From Isotricha intestinalis (Eukaryota; Ciliophora; Litostomatea; Vestibuliferida; Isotrichidae), in NCBI GenBank assembly GCA_023807065.1, contig JAJJLU010000337.1, forward strand, positions 37,888 through 101,887: DNA of 64,000 nt, given 5' to 3'. The position numbers and the translations under genes were made by a program. The notes beneath the pieces were generated by a model. The model had not been told where the DNA came from, did not search any database, and worked only from the letters and a program-made list of their open reading frames with translations. This document shows, piece after piece, positions 20,200 to 30,430 of the stretch; position 1 is the stretch's first letter, and every line of letters begins with the position of its first letter.

Positions 20200-22393
20200 A
20201 TGGAAGCTCAATTTAAAGAGTTAATAATAGAAATATTTAAAAATCTAAAAAATGAAGGGGCAAAAAATCAAATATCAGAAAAATTAAATAAAATAATTGA
20301 AAATAATAAAAACAAAGAGAATATAGATAATAAAATAACAGAATTTGTAAAAGAACTTCGAATTCAATATCAATTAAATTTAAATAAATATTTATCAAAT
20401 AACTTAAATCACATAGAATTAGGACTTTCTTTTACAGATTTTATATTATGGCTATGTAACAACCAATATATTCCTTTTTCATCATTATTAACAATTTTAG
20501 AAGATGTAATAGAAACAATTCCAATCGATGGAATAGAAAAAATTTTTGAAGTTTTATCTAATTTTTTAAAAGAAATAAATTCAAATCAAATTGAAGAAAG
20601 AAAATTATCTTTATTAAAAATTACAAACATTGTTTTAAAAAGATTATCTTCAAGTCTTGATTCTAAATTTAGAGGAAAAGTTCAATTATTATTATCAGAA
20701 ATATTTAAATTATCAGAAAAATCAGGAGTTAATTTAAAAGGATTATATAGTAATAATTCGTCTTTAGTAATTCAAACAAATGAAATTAATAAAGATAATA
20801 AAAATGAAATTAATATTCCTTTTTATAAACAATTTTGGATTTTACAAAGATTTCTAACAAATCCACTTTATGTAAGAATAGAATTTTTTTAAATATTTTT
20901 AACAGCTTTTCAGTAAAGAAGCAAATTCTTTTCAATTTTTAGATAATTCAGATGATATATCAAAATATACTGATGAATTAGAAAGTTTAGATGATAAAAA
21001 TTCAATTTCAAATGATAAAGAAAAAAGTAATTTGGATAAATTTAATATTTTTCTTTCTAATGTAAGTTATCTTATTTCATTTTTTGAAAATAATCCTATT
21101 GATCTTTCTATTAATTTAAAAGGTAATAAAATTAATATTCAATCATATCCTAAATTTTTAACGAATCCTCAATTATTTAATAGGCAATTAAATGATAGTT
21201 CTTTTAGAAGAATTATTTTACTTCAAATTATTATTGTTTATAATTCTTTTTTAAGACCTATTTCTACAATACAAAAAAAATTCTTTGTTTTTAATAATCA
21301 AACTATTGATATTATTAAAAAAGATATTAATAGATGTGTTCAAATTTTATCAAAAGCTAAAAATAAAAATTTAAATATTATGGAAGATGAAATCACTTGG
21401 GAAAATTGGAAAGAAAAAAATTGTCCTCCGTTTGAAAAAGAACCAGATGAAAATTTAATAAATATAATAAACAATAATAATAATATTAATAATAATAATA
21501 ACAAAGAAAATAATGAAAATGAAAAAGAAGAAAATAAAAAAATAAAAAATATTCCAAAATTAAATATTGAAAATTCGAATATGAATGCATTTAATTTTGA
21601 TGAAAAATTTAAAACAAATTTAAAAGATATAAAAAATATAAAAGTAAATTTTAAAATTGATAATCTTAATTCAGAAGTTCCATTTATAGGAACTTATTTA
21701 AATGCTGTTTTAGATGATGCTGATGTAGAAAATGAATTATTAGAAAATGAAAAAATAATAAATAGAGATTCTTCTTTTTCGTGGAAATTTCTTAGATTAT
21801 TAAGTCAGAATGATATATGTAAATTAAATATTGATGGTAGAAATAAAGTTTTATTAATTTGTGAAAATTTATATAATCAATATAAAAGTAAAGATGATAA
21901 TACTAGATTTGTCTTTAAACCTCAAATTCCAAATGTTAAAATTTTACCCAAAGAAACTATTAGTTTATCTGAAGGACAAAAACAAGTTATTTCTATTCCT
22001 CAAAATAAAGATAAAGAAAAAGATAATAAAGAAAAAGATAAAAGTGAAGAAAAAAATGAAAATAAAAATAATAATGAAGAAAAAGAGAAAGAGAAAGAGA
22101 AAGAGAAAGAAAAAGATAATAATATAAATATTAAAGAGAAAGAAAATAATAAAGAGAAACCTAAAGAAATTCCAAAAGAAAAAGATAATATAAAAGAAAA
22201 AGAATCTATAAGTCATAATAATAATCATAATTCAAATTATAATAATAATAATTATAATAGTAATAATTCAAAAGATAAAATAAAAATAAATGATAATAGA
22301 AGAGATAGAGATTATCAAGAAACAAAATATTTAAATAAGAAACATTCAAATGATAGAAATATCCCTATTCCAAATAATAAAAAACATAAATAA
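20200..22393 (+). CDS. THOC1: THO complex subunit 1 (THOC1/Hpr1-like), two exons
   Basis: THO couples transcription to mRNA export in the nucleus. The gene is exons 20200-20871 and 20906-22393 joined across a 34-nt GT-AG intron, giving 719 residues. Exon 1 ends in the family motif FYKQFWILQRFLTNPLY, and exon 2 continues with LFSKEANSFQFLDN, as in other THOC1 proteins (FWSLQ..F.NP). Later, ITWENWKEKNCPPFEKEP (about 347-364) and INRDSSFSWKFLRLLSQND match the conserved W..WK...CP and SW..LRLL elements. The C terminus is a long Lys/Glu/Asn tail. An unspliced reading would stop seven codons into the intron. The symbol is given by family resemblance. Confidence 0.85.
20872..20905 (+). other. Intron in the THOC1-like gene (34 nt)
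   Basis: Starts GTAAGA and ends AACAG, phase 0, containing an in-frame TAA. Splicing restores the frame and joins two halves of a conserved motif. Confidence 0.9.
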
Positions 22394-22594
22394 ATATATA
22401 AAACAACCTATAATAAATATAATTTAATTATTTAATAATAATAATAAAAAAAATTATTTGATTCTTTTAATAATTTAATAATTAAATAAAAAATTAAAAA
22501 ACCAAATTTCTAAAAAATAATTATTATTTTTTGGAGAAATCAGATACTAAAAAAATTATAAAAAAATGATTCTAAATTATAAAGGAATAAAAAA

Positions 22595-23992
22595 ATGGGA
22601 AATTTAAAAATTAAATCATCATTGAAATTAATAGAAGGAGAAAAAGTAAAAATAGAATCATTTCAAAAATTACAAATTTTAGGAACAGGAGGTTTTTCAA
22701 TAGTATGGAAAGTAAAATCAAAAAGATTTTCTCAATTATTTGCAATGAAACAAATATCAAAACAGAAATTAAAAAGTGAAAAATACATAAATTTAATAAT
22801 AACAGAAAGAAATATATTAAAAGAATTACATAATCCTTTCATATCAAATTTATATTGTACATTTCAAGATGAATATAATTTATATTTTATATTGGATTAT
22901 TTTAGTGGGGGAGATTTAAGATATTATTTATATAAAGAAAAGAAATTTTCTGAAAATCAAATTAAATTTATTACTGCTTGTTTAATAGTCAGTTTAGAAT
23001 ATATTCATTCTAAAAAAATAATTCATAGAGATATTAAACCAGAAAATTTATTATTTGATGATAGAGGATATATTTATTTATGTGATTTTGGTATTTCTAT
23101 TCAAGAAAATTCTAATAATTATATTAGTAAAAATATTGGTTCTAATGGTTATATTGCTCCAGAAGGTAATTATTCTTATTTGTCTGATTTCTATTCTCTT
23201 GGTCTTGTTATTTATGAATTAATTTTTAATGAAAAATATAATAGTAATTTAAAAGATGGTTTCAAAGATAAATTTAGAGAAAAAAATTTTTCTATGGATT
23301 TATATTATTTCCTAGAAGGTTTATTAGAAAAGAATCCTAATGCAAGATTAGGACATGAAAAAGGAGTTTATTCTTTAAAATCTCATCCTTTTTTAAAAGG
23401 ATTTAATTTTGAAGGATTAAAAAATAAAGAAATTTTTTCTCCTTTTAAACCCCATTTTAATCCAAAAGGATATGTTAAATTAAATGTAAATAAAGAAAAA
23501 GGAAGTGAAAGCACTTCAAGTAATTCTTCTTCTTCTAGTATTGATAATTTAAAATATATTGAAGGATTTGATTATATTTGTTATAATAAAATTAATAATG
23601 ATAATAATTTATGTTCTTCTAATTCTTATAAATTTTTTAATGTTTATAATACTCCTTTTAAAGTTAATCATAAGAAAATTAGAAAAAATAATTCTTGTGA
23701 TGCTTCATATGATTTTTCTAAAACTGATTTAAAAGAACATATAATCTATTCTTTTAAAAATTACAAATTAGGGAAAATTTTTCCTAAAAAATTATTTAAA
23801 AATTCTAGTATGTCGAATAATTTATTTTATAAAAAAGAAATTATTAGTTGTAGATTACCGGTAATACCTCAAAAATATGATATAAATAATAAAAATGTTT
23901 ATAAAGATAAATATCTTGATGGTTATCATCATAATACGAATTTATTCAAATTTAAACCAAAAGAAAAAATTAAAGGTGTATTAAAATCATAA
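22595..23992 (+). CDS. AGC-type kinase, STK32/YANK-like, N-myristoylatable (465 aa)
   Basis: Kinase motifs are complete: GTGGFSIVWKV loop (about 30-40), AMK lysine K52, HRDIKPEN (D146), DFG (D164), APEG and DFYSLGLVIYEL. The string YFSGGDLRYYLYKEKKF, PFISNLYCTFQDE and the start MGNLKIKS, which suits N-myristoylation, resemble the STK32 (YANK) branch of AGC kinases. The activation segment is short (NIGSNGYIAPE) with no obvious Thr for PDK1. Residues after about 290 include HFNPKGY and a Ser-rich linker; no typical FxxF hydrophobic motif is seen. Substrates unknown. The ATG at 22595 sits in an A-rich context and the loop follows at the normal distance. Confidence 0.9.
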   Translation: MGNLKIKSSLKLIEGEKVKIESFQKLQILGTGGFSIVWKVKSKRFSQLFAMKQISKQKLKSEKYINLIITERNILKELHNPFISNLYCTFQDEYNLYFILDYFSGGDLRYYLYKEKKFSENQIKFITACLIVSLEYIHSKKIIHRDIKPENLLFDDRGYIYLCDFGISIQENSNNYISKNIGSNGYIAPEGNYSYLSDFYSLGLVIYELIFNEKYNSNLKDGFKDKFREKNFSMDLYYFLEGLLEKNPNARLGHEKGVYSLKSHPFLKGFNFEGLKNKEIFSPFKPHFNPKGYVKLNVNKEKGSESTSSNSSSSSIDNLKYIEGFDYICYNKINNDNNLCSSNSYKFFNVYNTPFKVNHKKIRKNNSCDASYDFSKTDLKEHIIYSFKNYKLGKIFPKKLFKNSSMSNNLFYKKEIISCRLPVIPQKYDINNKNVYKDKYLDGYHHNTNLFKFKPKEKIKGVLKS

Positions 23993-24221
23993 TATCAGCT
24001 ATTTAATATTTATTTGTAAATTCATTTCTTCAAGAATATTGTATTGTTATTACTTATTATAATATATTTTATATTAAATTATATTATTAGTGGATTTATC
24101 AAATTAAAAAACTTTTGAATATTTAAATCATTTAAAAAATATAATTTAATAAACCTAATATTTAAACACTTTAAAAAACTTTAAAAAAATTAAAATACAT
24201 AAAAATTAAAAAAATCTATTT

Positions 24222-26810
24222 TCAATTTTCTCCATCATTATTATTATTAACTAAAACATCATTTTTATATTCAACTTCTTTAACATTTCCATTCGAATCA
24301 GTGAATTTTCCAATACCATTTTTATTTCCATTAATAAAATTTCCTTCCCACTGATTCCCATTATTAAAATAATAAACACCAAAACCATTAATTTTATCAT
24401 CTTCAAAATTACCTTCATATTTATTTCCATTATCAAAAATTTTCATTCCTTTACCATTCATTTTCCCATTAATAAAATTACCATTTAAAATTAATTTAAA
24501 ATCTTTATCATATAATTTTCCATTTAAAGTTTTTAAATCATTTTTCCAATAACCAATAAAATTATTATTATTATTATTAGAAATAAAACATCCTCTTCCT
24601 TCTCTTTCTCCATTATTATTTATTTGACCAATATAAACTCCATCTAAATCTGATTTTTCTATAAAATGTAAATTACTTTCATTTTCTGGATTTAATATAT
24701 TTAATTCTTCTATTAATTTCATTTGTTCTGGATATTTATTACTTAAATGATCTAATATTATTTTATCTCTATTAAAATCACCTTCTGATTTTTTTATTCC
24801 TTCATCTGTTAAATAATTATAATATGAAAAATTTATTTCTTCTTCTTTTACTTCTTTTGAACAATATTCTATAAAATCAAAATCTGAATTATTAAGATTT
24901 GGTAATTCTTGATTTTTGTATTTTAATGTTTTGAAATATGATTTCATATTAAATTCACATTTTTTATTATTATCAATTTTCATTGATAAAAGAAGACAAT
25001 AATTATTTGGAAGAAGAATAAATTCAAATTGTTTTATTTTTGAATAAGGATATAAAAGATACATATTATTCATATTATTTTGAAAAATCCATTTTTGATA
25101 ACAATAATTAAAAGGATTTATTATTACTTTTAAACCAAATCCACTGTAATTATAATAATTATCCTCCATCATATAAATTTCATCTTCTTTTATAAATTCT
25201 CCTTGATATTGTAAAATTGCATTATATATCATTTGTTTAATTAAATGGAATTTAATATCTTGAATTTGATGTTTTAATTTAAAATATACATTTGAAGAAA
25301 CTTTTAAATAATATTCATTTGGAATTACAGAACATTTTTCTTTTAATAAATAAGTCCAAATTATATAATATCCTTCATCTAATTCTCTTGAAAATTCGCA
25401 ATTTTCATTTGAATTAAAGCTACCTTCAAAATTCATTAATTTTTTTTCTTCTGGTTCATATTTCGATATACATATATTTGAAGGAGTTAATCTTTCTACA
25501 TTTTCATATATTTTATTATTTATTATTAATGAAAATGAAACTTTTGTACTTGAAGGTAAATATAAATTAAATACTTGAGGTGTTCCTATTATTGAATCAT
25601 CATTATTATTATTTTTTATTTTTATTATTTTTATATTGCAATTAAACATTATGTGCATTATTGAAATTTTTGAAAAATTAGTTTTTAAATTTTCTAATGA
25701 CATATATATTACTTCTTTTTCTTCTGGATTATAATTTATTATTCTTTTAATATCTTCATTTAATAATTCTGAACTTGGACAATAATCACCTTTATAACTT
25801 CCATAATCAAATAAATTTCTTAATTTAATTAATTTTAAACAATCTTCATTTCCATTTTCATTATTTATTCTAATATCAAAAATTTCTATTAATTGATAAG
25901 ATTTATTTTTAATAATACCATTTTTTTCTCCTTCATCACTAGGATAAACAAAAACTAAATTATTTAGTTTATTTATTCTAATAATATTATCTAAGTCTTC
26001 ATCATCAATATCAAATAAATTTAATCTTTCACAAGAAAAACCAGTAAATAATATTAATATTGAATTAATATCACAATTAAATAGACTTCCGTAACCTCCA
26101 TTTACTTTAGCATAAGCTTTTTCTAATAATAATAACCAAATTTCTTCATTTTTTGGTTTTGAAAATAATAGTTTATTTTTATTTTTTATAAAAGGAAAAT
26201 AATCATCAATTAATAAAATTTGATATTCTCCATTACAATAAATATATAATTCATATAAACCATCTTTATTTATTTTTTTAGTTTTAAATATTTTTTCAAT
26301 TAAATTTGGATATGAAGTTAAAAGAGAAATAGCATGATAAAAATTAGAATAAAGTTTATTTATTTTTTCACTAATATTATCTTTTATATTTATTTGAAAT
26401 TCAATTTCATTATTTTCATTTATTAAAGGAAAAAGAGTTAAATTTTCAGAAGTAAAAATATCAGAAATTCTTTTCCATTCAATTTCATTCATATTTATTT
26501 CATTTGTTAATTCATTTTTAATTCCCTTATTAAATAAAGAATCATTATTCGGAAGAAAAAATTCATCTGTAAATTTATTATTTGATAAATTTGGTGTTTG
26601 ATTATTATAATATGTATTTACTTTTTCATTATGAAATATTCTTATTACTTTCTCTCTAATTGGCTCTTTTATTTCATATTCTTTTTCATTTTCATTTTCA
26701 TTTTCTGTGATTTCATTATTTTGATTTTCATTATTTATATTTTCTGTATTTTCATTTTGAATATTATTTGAATTGAGATTTTGATTATTTTCATCTTCCC
26801 CGTTTTCCAT
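24222..26810 (-). CDS. Calpain-like (inactive-looking) protein with C-terminal MORN repeats (862 aa)
   Basis: An acidic Asn-rich N terminus is followed by a calpain-type cysteine-protease core (about 85-375): EIEWKRISDIF, GLYELYIYCNGEYQILLIDDYFPF, KPKNEEIWLLLLEKAYAKVNGGY, then GFSCERL. These are the landmarks between the catalytic Cys and His. The Cys site reads LYSNFYHAISLL (expected GDCWFL), the His site KNKSYQLIEI (expected HAY), while Asn is kept in LRNLFDYGSYKGDY. A calpain-type beta domain follows (about 395-500). Residues about 722-850 are MORN-type repeats (GNFINGKMNGKG, YEGNFEDDKINGFG, WEGNFINGNKNGIG), usually lipid-binding or structural. Probably a non-catalytic scaffold. Stop is TGA. 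Confidence 0.85.
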   Translation of the reverse strand: MENGEDENNQNLNSNNIQNENTENINNENQNNEITENENENEKEYEIKEPIREKVIRIFHNEKVNTYYNNQTPNLSNNKFTDEFFLPNNDSLFNKGIKNELTNEINMNEIEWKRISDIFTSENLTLFPLINENNEIEFQINIKDNISEKINKLYSNFYHAISLLTSYPNLIEKIFKTKKINKDGLYELYIYCNGEYQILLIDDYFPFIKNKNKLLFSKPKNEEIWLLLLEKAYAKVNGGYGSLFNCDINSILILFTGFSCERLNLFDIDDEDLDNIIRINKLNNLVFVYPSDEGEKNGIIKNKSYQLIEIFDIRINNENGNEDCLKLIKLRNLFDYGSYKGDYCPSSELLNEDIKRIINYNPEEKEVIYMSLENLKTNFSKISIMHIMFNCNIKIIKIKNNNNDDSIIGTPQVFNLYLPSSTKVSFSLIINNKIYENVERLTPSNICISKYEPEEKKLMNFEGSFNSNENCEFSRELDEGYYIIWTYLLKEKCSVIPNEYYLKVSSNVYFKLKHQIQDIKFHLIKQMIYNAILQYQGEFIKEDEIYMMEDNYYNYSGFGLKVIINPFNYCYQKWIFQNNMNNMYLLYPYSKIKQFEFILLPNNYCLLLSMKIDNNKKCEFNMKSYFKTLKYKNQELPNLNNSDFDFIEYCSKEVKEEEINFSYYNYLTDEGIKKSEGDFNRDKIILDHLSNKYPEQMKLIEELNILNPENESNLHFIEKSDLDGVYIGQINNNGEREGRGCFISNNNNNNFIGYWKNDLKTLNGKLYDKDFKLILNGNFINGKMNGKGMKIFDNGNKYEGNFEDDKINGFGVYYFNNGNQWEGNFINGNKNGIGKFTDSNGNVKEVEYKNDVLVNNNNDGEN

Positions 26811-26860
26811 TTTTAATTTTTTTTTTTATTTTTTATTTTTTTTATAATATAATAATTCTT
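26811..26860. promoter_or_regulatory. 50-bp bidirectional promoter region
   Basis: Only 50 bp separate the divergent ATGs at 26810 and 26861. The stretch is T/A homopolymer-like. Both promoters and 5' leaders must fit here or overlap the coding regions. Confidence 0.6.
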
Positions 26861-27841
26861 ATGTCTAAAGTTGAAAAAAATAAAAAAAAGAAAAAAGATA
26901 AAGATATAAATAATGATAAAGATAAGAATAATGAAGAAGTAAAAAAATTTGAAGATAATAAATTAATTTTATCAAATGAAATTAAATTTGAAGTTGAAAA
27001 AGGAAATAAGGTAAATAATAATAATGATAATAATATCAATAATAATAACAATAATAATAATAATGATTTACCAAATGATATTAATTCATTGTTATCTCAA
27101 ATAAATTTTGAAATGAATTCTTTATCTGAGCAAATTAAATTTCAATTTGAATTAAAAAATCAACCAAACGAAAAAGAAGAAACAATGAACAAAGAACCTG
27201 AAACTCCTTTAAATAATTTAAATCCAGAAAATAATAATAATTCAATTAAATTTCAAGAAACTGGAATTCAATATGAAAATATAGATGAAGAAAAATCAAA
27301 TAATATATCAAAAATAAGTTCTAAAAGAAAAAGTAAATCAGAAATTCAAATAAAAGATGAATCAATTCAAATAGATTTAAAAATACCTTATGAAGCAAAT
27401 AAATATAATGATTATTTTTCTTCTTTACATAATTCTCAACAATCTAATAATAATAATATGAATCCTAATAATTTTAATAAAATGAATCCAAATAATAATA
27501 ATAATATAAATCCTAATATTATGAATCATAAAAGTCATGATGAAAATAATAATAATTTTCCTCCTGAAAGTCAATATGGTATTATTAAAGCATATAATAA
27601 TTTTAATAAATTTAAAAACGCTTCAAGAGTAAAAAAAATGGATGAATTATATAATGTTAAATTTTTAAATAAATATCCTAAAGTTTATAAACAACCTCCA
27701 AGCTTTAATTATAATAATAAAACTTTTAGAGAGCAATTAAATGATATAAATAATAAGTATTCAAATAATTTAGACTATCAAAATTTAACTAGACATAGAA
27801 ATGGGGGGATAAATCAAGCAACGAATATTCTATTAGATTAA
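26861..27841 (+). CDS. Hypothetical Asn/Lys-rich protein (326 aa)
   Basis: A Lys-rich start (KKKKKDKD) and two Asn tracts surround a short helical segment (DINSLLSQINFEMNSLSEQI). Residues 115-170 contain IKFQETGIQYENIDEE and ESIQIDLKIPYEA, which look like short conserved linear motifs. The C-terminal 75 residues (QYGIIKAYNNF to NILLD) are less biased, with FLNKYPKVYKQPPSF. No domain recognised. It shares a 50-bp head-to-head spacer with the MORN-calpain gene, so coordinated expression is possible. Confidence 0.7.
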   Translation: MSKVEKNKKKKKDKDINNDKDKNNEEVKKFEDNKLILSNEIKFEVEKGNKVNNNNDNNINNNNNNNNNDLPNDINSLLSQINFEMNSLSEQIKFQFELKNQPNEKEETMNKEPETPLNNLNPENNNNSIKFQETGIQYENIDEEKSNNISKISSKRKSKSEIQIKDESIQIDLKIPYEANKYNDYFSSLHNSQQSNNNNMNPNNFNKMNPNNNNNINPNIMNHKSHDENNNNFPPESQYGIIKAYNNFNKFKNASRVKKMDELYNVKFLNKYPKVYKQPPSFNYNNKTFREQLNDINNKYSNNLDYQNLTRHRNGGINQATNILLD

Positions 27842-28295
27842 CAATAATTTAATAAAATATGAAATTTTTTCTTTTTAAATGAAATAAAAATTTTTTATTT
27901 AAATATTTATTTTTAATGAATATAAAATAAAGGATAAGAAAAAGAAAATAAGTAATTTCAATTAATATAAGAAATATTTATAAAAACTTTTAAAGACAGA
28001 ATTAATACTAAAGAGAAATAAATTGCACAAATTATTAGAAAGATTTAACTTTTTTTAAATAGAATTGATCTTACTATAATTCTCATATTGGAAATAAAAA
28101 TTAAAATTAGTTGAAAAAATTAAAATAATGAAGTTAATTGATAATTATAAAGATAATAATAATTAATAATAATGAGGGAAAAGGCTTAATTATAATATTA
28201 AAAAAGTTAAAATTATTAAAAAAATATTACCTTAATTAAAAAAGATTATAAAAAAAGTAAAAATCCTTATATTCCAAAAAAAAATAAAAAATAAA
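27842..28295. other. Intergenic region, nothing recognised
   Basis: These 454 bp separate two plus-strand genes. The sequence is A-rich with no open frame or RNA fold noticed. Confidence 0.5.
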
Positions 28296-30041
28296 ATGGG
28301 AGCATGTGATTCATCAAAAAGGCCAAATGACAAAACTATAAAAAACAATCAATTTAATTCAAGCAATATATTTTCAAATCCAGAAACTCCAGAATTACCA
28401 AAATTAAAAAGAAGACCAAGATTATATTCACAATGTGTGAATTATCCTCGTCTAAATTTAAATATCAATAACAATGAGAATAGTGGAAATGAAAATATAG
28501 ATAGTACTTTAATAACAGATAAAAAAAATACATCTTTAGCTTTTCAAAGAAGACAATCAATGAAATATTGTAATGAATTTAAGCAAAATAATCAAATACA
28601 TAATAATAATAGATTATTAATTCATCTTGTTAATTCTTTAAACAGAAATATAATAGATAATAATAATTTTTATTCAAATTATAGACCAGAATTTGTTATT
28701 GATTGGAGAATAGTTAAAAATGAAAATACAAATTTATATATGTGGAAAAATTTTGGTAAAATACCTTTAACCTCAGAATTAATTAATTCAATAAAAAATT
28801 TATCTTTTGAAGAAATATCAAAATGTGATTCATTATATAAGAAAAGAGTATATTTTTTTAATTATATAAAAGATTATATAATGAATGAAAATAATAATAT
28901 AATTAATAAAAATCAAAATCCAATATTAGTAATAAACAGAAATAATATATTAGAAGAATCATTTAATCAATTTATGACAACAAAAGATTTAAATTTAAAA
29001 GAACCAATTCAAATTCATTTTATTGATGAAATTGCACATGATGCAGGAGGAGTTTTTAGAGAATGGTATTCTTGTTTATATAAACAAATTTTTTCAGAAA
29101 AAAATAAATTTTTCATAGAAAATAATAATAATTCTTACATTAAAGGAACTTATTTAATTTATCCTAAATATAATAATATGAATTTAGATTATTATGATTT
29201 TTTCGGTAAATTAAGTGCTAAAGCTTTAATTGATCATGTTAATATTTCTCAAACTTTAAATAGAACAGTTGTTAAATATTTACTTGGTGAAAATGTTAAT
29301 TTATTTGATATGCAATTTTATGATCTTGATATTTATAATTCTTTAAAAGAAATTAATGATAATGATAATATTAATGATAATGAAATATTAAGAGATATAA
29401 AATTTGTTTGGAACATAAAAGATGAAAATGGTAATTTAAAAGAAATTGAATTAGTTGAAAATGGTAGAAATATAAATTTAAATAATGAAAATAAACATTT
29501 ATTTATTGAGAAAGTGATTTATTATGAAACATTATATAATTATGAAGAACAAATAGAAAGAATAAAAAAAGGATTTTTTAGTTTAATAGGGAATAAAATA
29601 TGTAAAATATTTCAACCAGAAGAATTTGCTTATGAACTTTCAGGTCAAATAGAAATAGATTTAGAAGATTGGAAAAATAATACAATTTATAAAGGTCATT
29701 ATAATAAAGATAATAAAACAATAAAAATTTTTTGGGAAATTTTATCTGAATTATCACAAAATGAATTATTTAATTTTTTCCATTTTTGTACTAGTTCAAT
29801 TCATGTTCCAATTGATGGATTTAATTCTTTAAAAGGTGTAAATAATAAAATACAAAAATTTACTATTGAACCTAAATTAACTTTAATTTTAGATGAAAGT
29901 AATAATTCTAATTTTAAATTAATTGAAGCTAAAACTTGCTTTAATAGAATTTTATTACCTGAATATTCTTCAAAAGAAGATATGAAAAAAGCTATTGATA
30001 TTATTTTAGGCAATGATACTTCATTTTTTGGGTTAGAGTAA
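28296..30041 (+). CDS. HECT-domain E3 ubiquitin ligase, N-myristoylatable (581 aa)
   Basis: HECT ligases accept ubiquitin on a catalytic Cys and pass it to substrates. The HECT domain runs from about residue 215 to the C terminus: PIQIHFIDEIAHDAGGVFREW (N-lobe start), FFGKLSAKALID, and the C-lobe catalytic motif AKTCFNRILLPEYSS with Cys548, 33 residues from the end as in active HECTs. The final FGLE matches the usual conserved tail. The N terminus MGACDSSK suits myristoylation with Cys4 for palmitoylation, implying membrane recruitment; no WW, C2 or RLD domains are present. At 581 residues it is one of the short HECT ligases. Confidence 0.93.
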   Translation: MGACDSSKRPNDKTIKNNQFNSSNIFSNPETPELPKLKRRPRLYSQCVNYPRLNLNINNNENSGNENIDSTLITDKKNTSLAFQRRQSMKYCNEFKQNNQIHNNNRLLIHLVNSLNRNIIDNNNFYSNYRPEFVIDWRIVKNENTNLYMWKNFGKIPLTSELINSIKNLSFEEISKCDSLYKKRVYFFNYIKDYIMNENNNIINKNQNPILVINRNNILEESFNQFMTTKDLNLKEPIQIHFIDEIAHDAGGVFREWYSCLYKQIFSEKNKFFIENNNNSYIKGTYLIYPKYNNMNLDYYDFFGKLSAKALIDHVNISQTLNRTVVKYLLGENVNLFDMQFYDLDIYNSLKEINDNDNINDNEILRDIKFVWNIKDENGNLKEIELVENGRNINLNNENKHLFIEKVIYYETLYNYEEQIERIKKGFFSLIGNKICKIFQPEEFAYELSGQIEIDLEDWKNNTIYKGHYNKDNKTIKIFWEILSELSQNELFNFFHFCTSSIHVPIDGFNSLKGVNNKIQKFTIEPKLTLILDESNNSNFKLIEAKTCFNRILLPEYSSKEDMKKAIDIILGNDTSFFGLE

Positions 30042-30430
30042 ATTTTATAAGGAATTTTTAAAATATAAATTTTATCAATTTTTATATATGTATTATATTT
30101 TCTTTTTGTTTGGAAAAATAAAAATCAGTGTAAAAAAATAAAATTAGTTTTTATTATAAATATAATTTTAAATAAATATTTTATAAAAATAAGTGAAAAA
30201 TAAATTAGAAAAAAAATAAAAAATATCTCAAAATCCTTTTTTAATTAAAATAAAAAGTAAAAAGATAAAAATTTAGAAAAGGAAATTTAGAAAGAAATGT
30301 TTATTTTAAAGATTAATCTCTATGATTTAAAGAAGAAAATTTAATGTTACTTTTAAAAATAATTAAACTTAAATATTAATATTTTACTCAATCATATAAG
30401 ATTAAATATAAACAAATTTAATTTTTAAAT
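30042..30430. other. Intergenic region, nothing recognised
   Basis: These 389 bp lie between the HECT stop and the importin-alpha start, both on the plus strand. A/T-rich; no feature seen. Confidence 0.5.
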
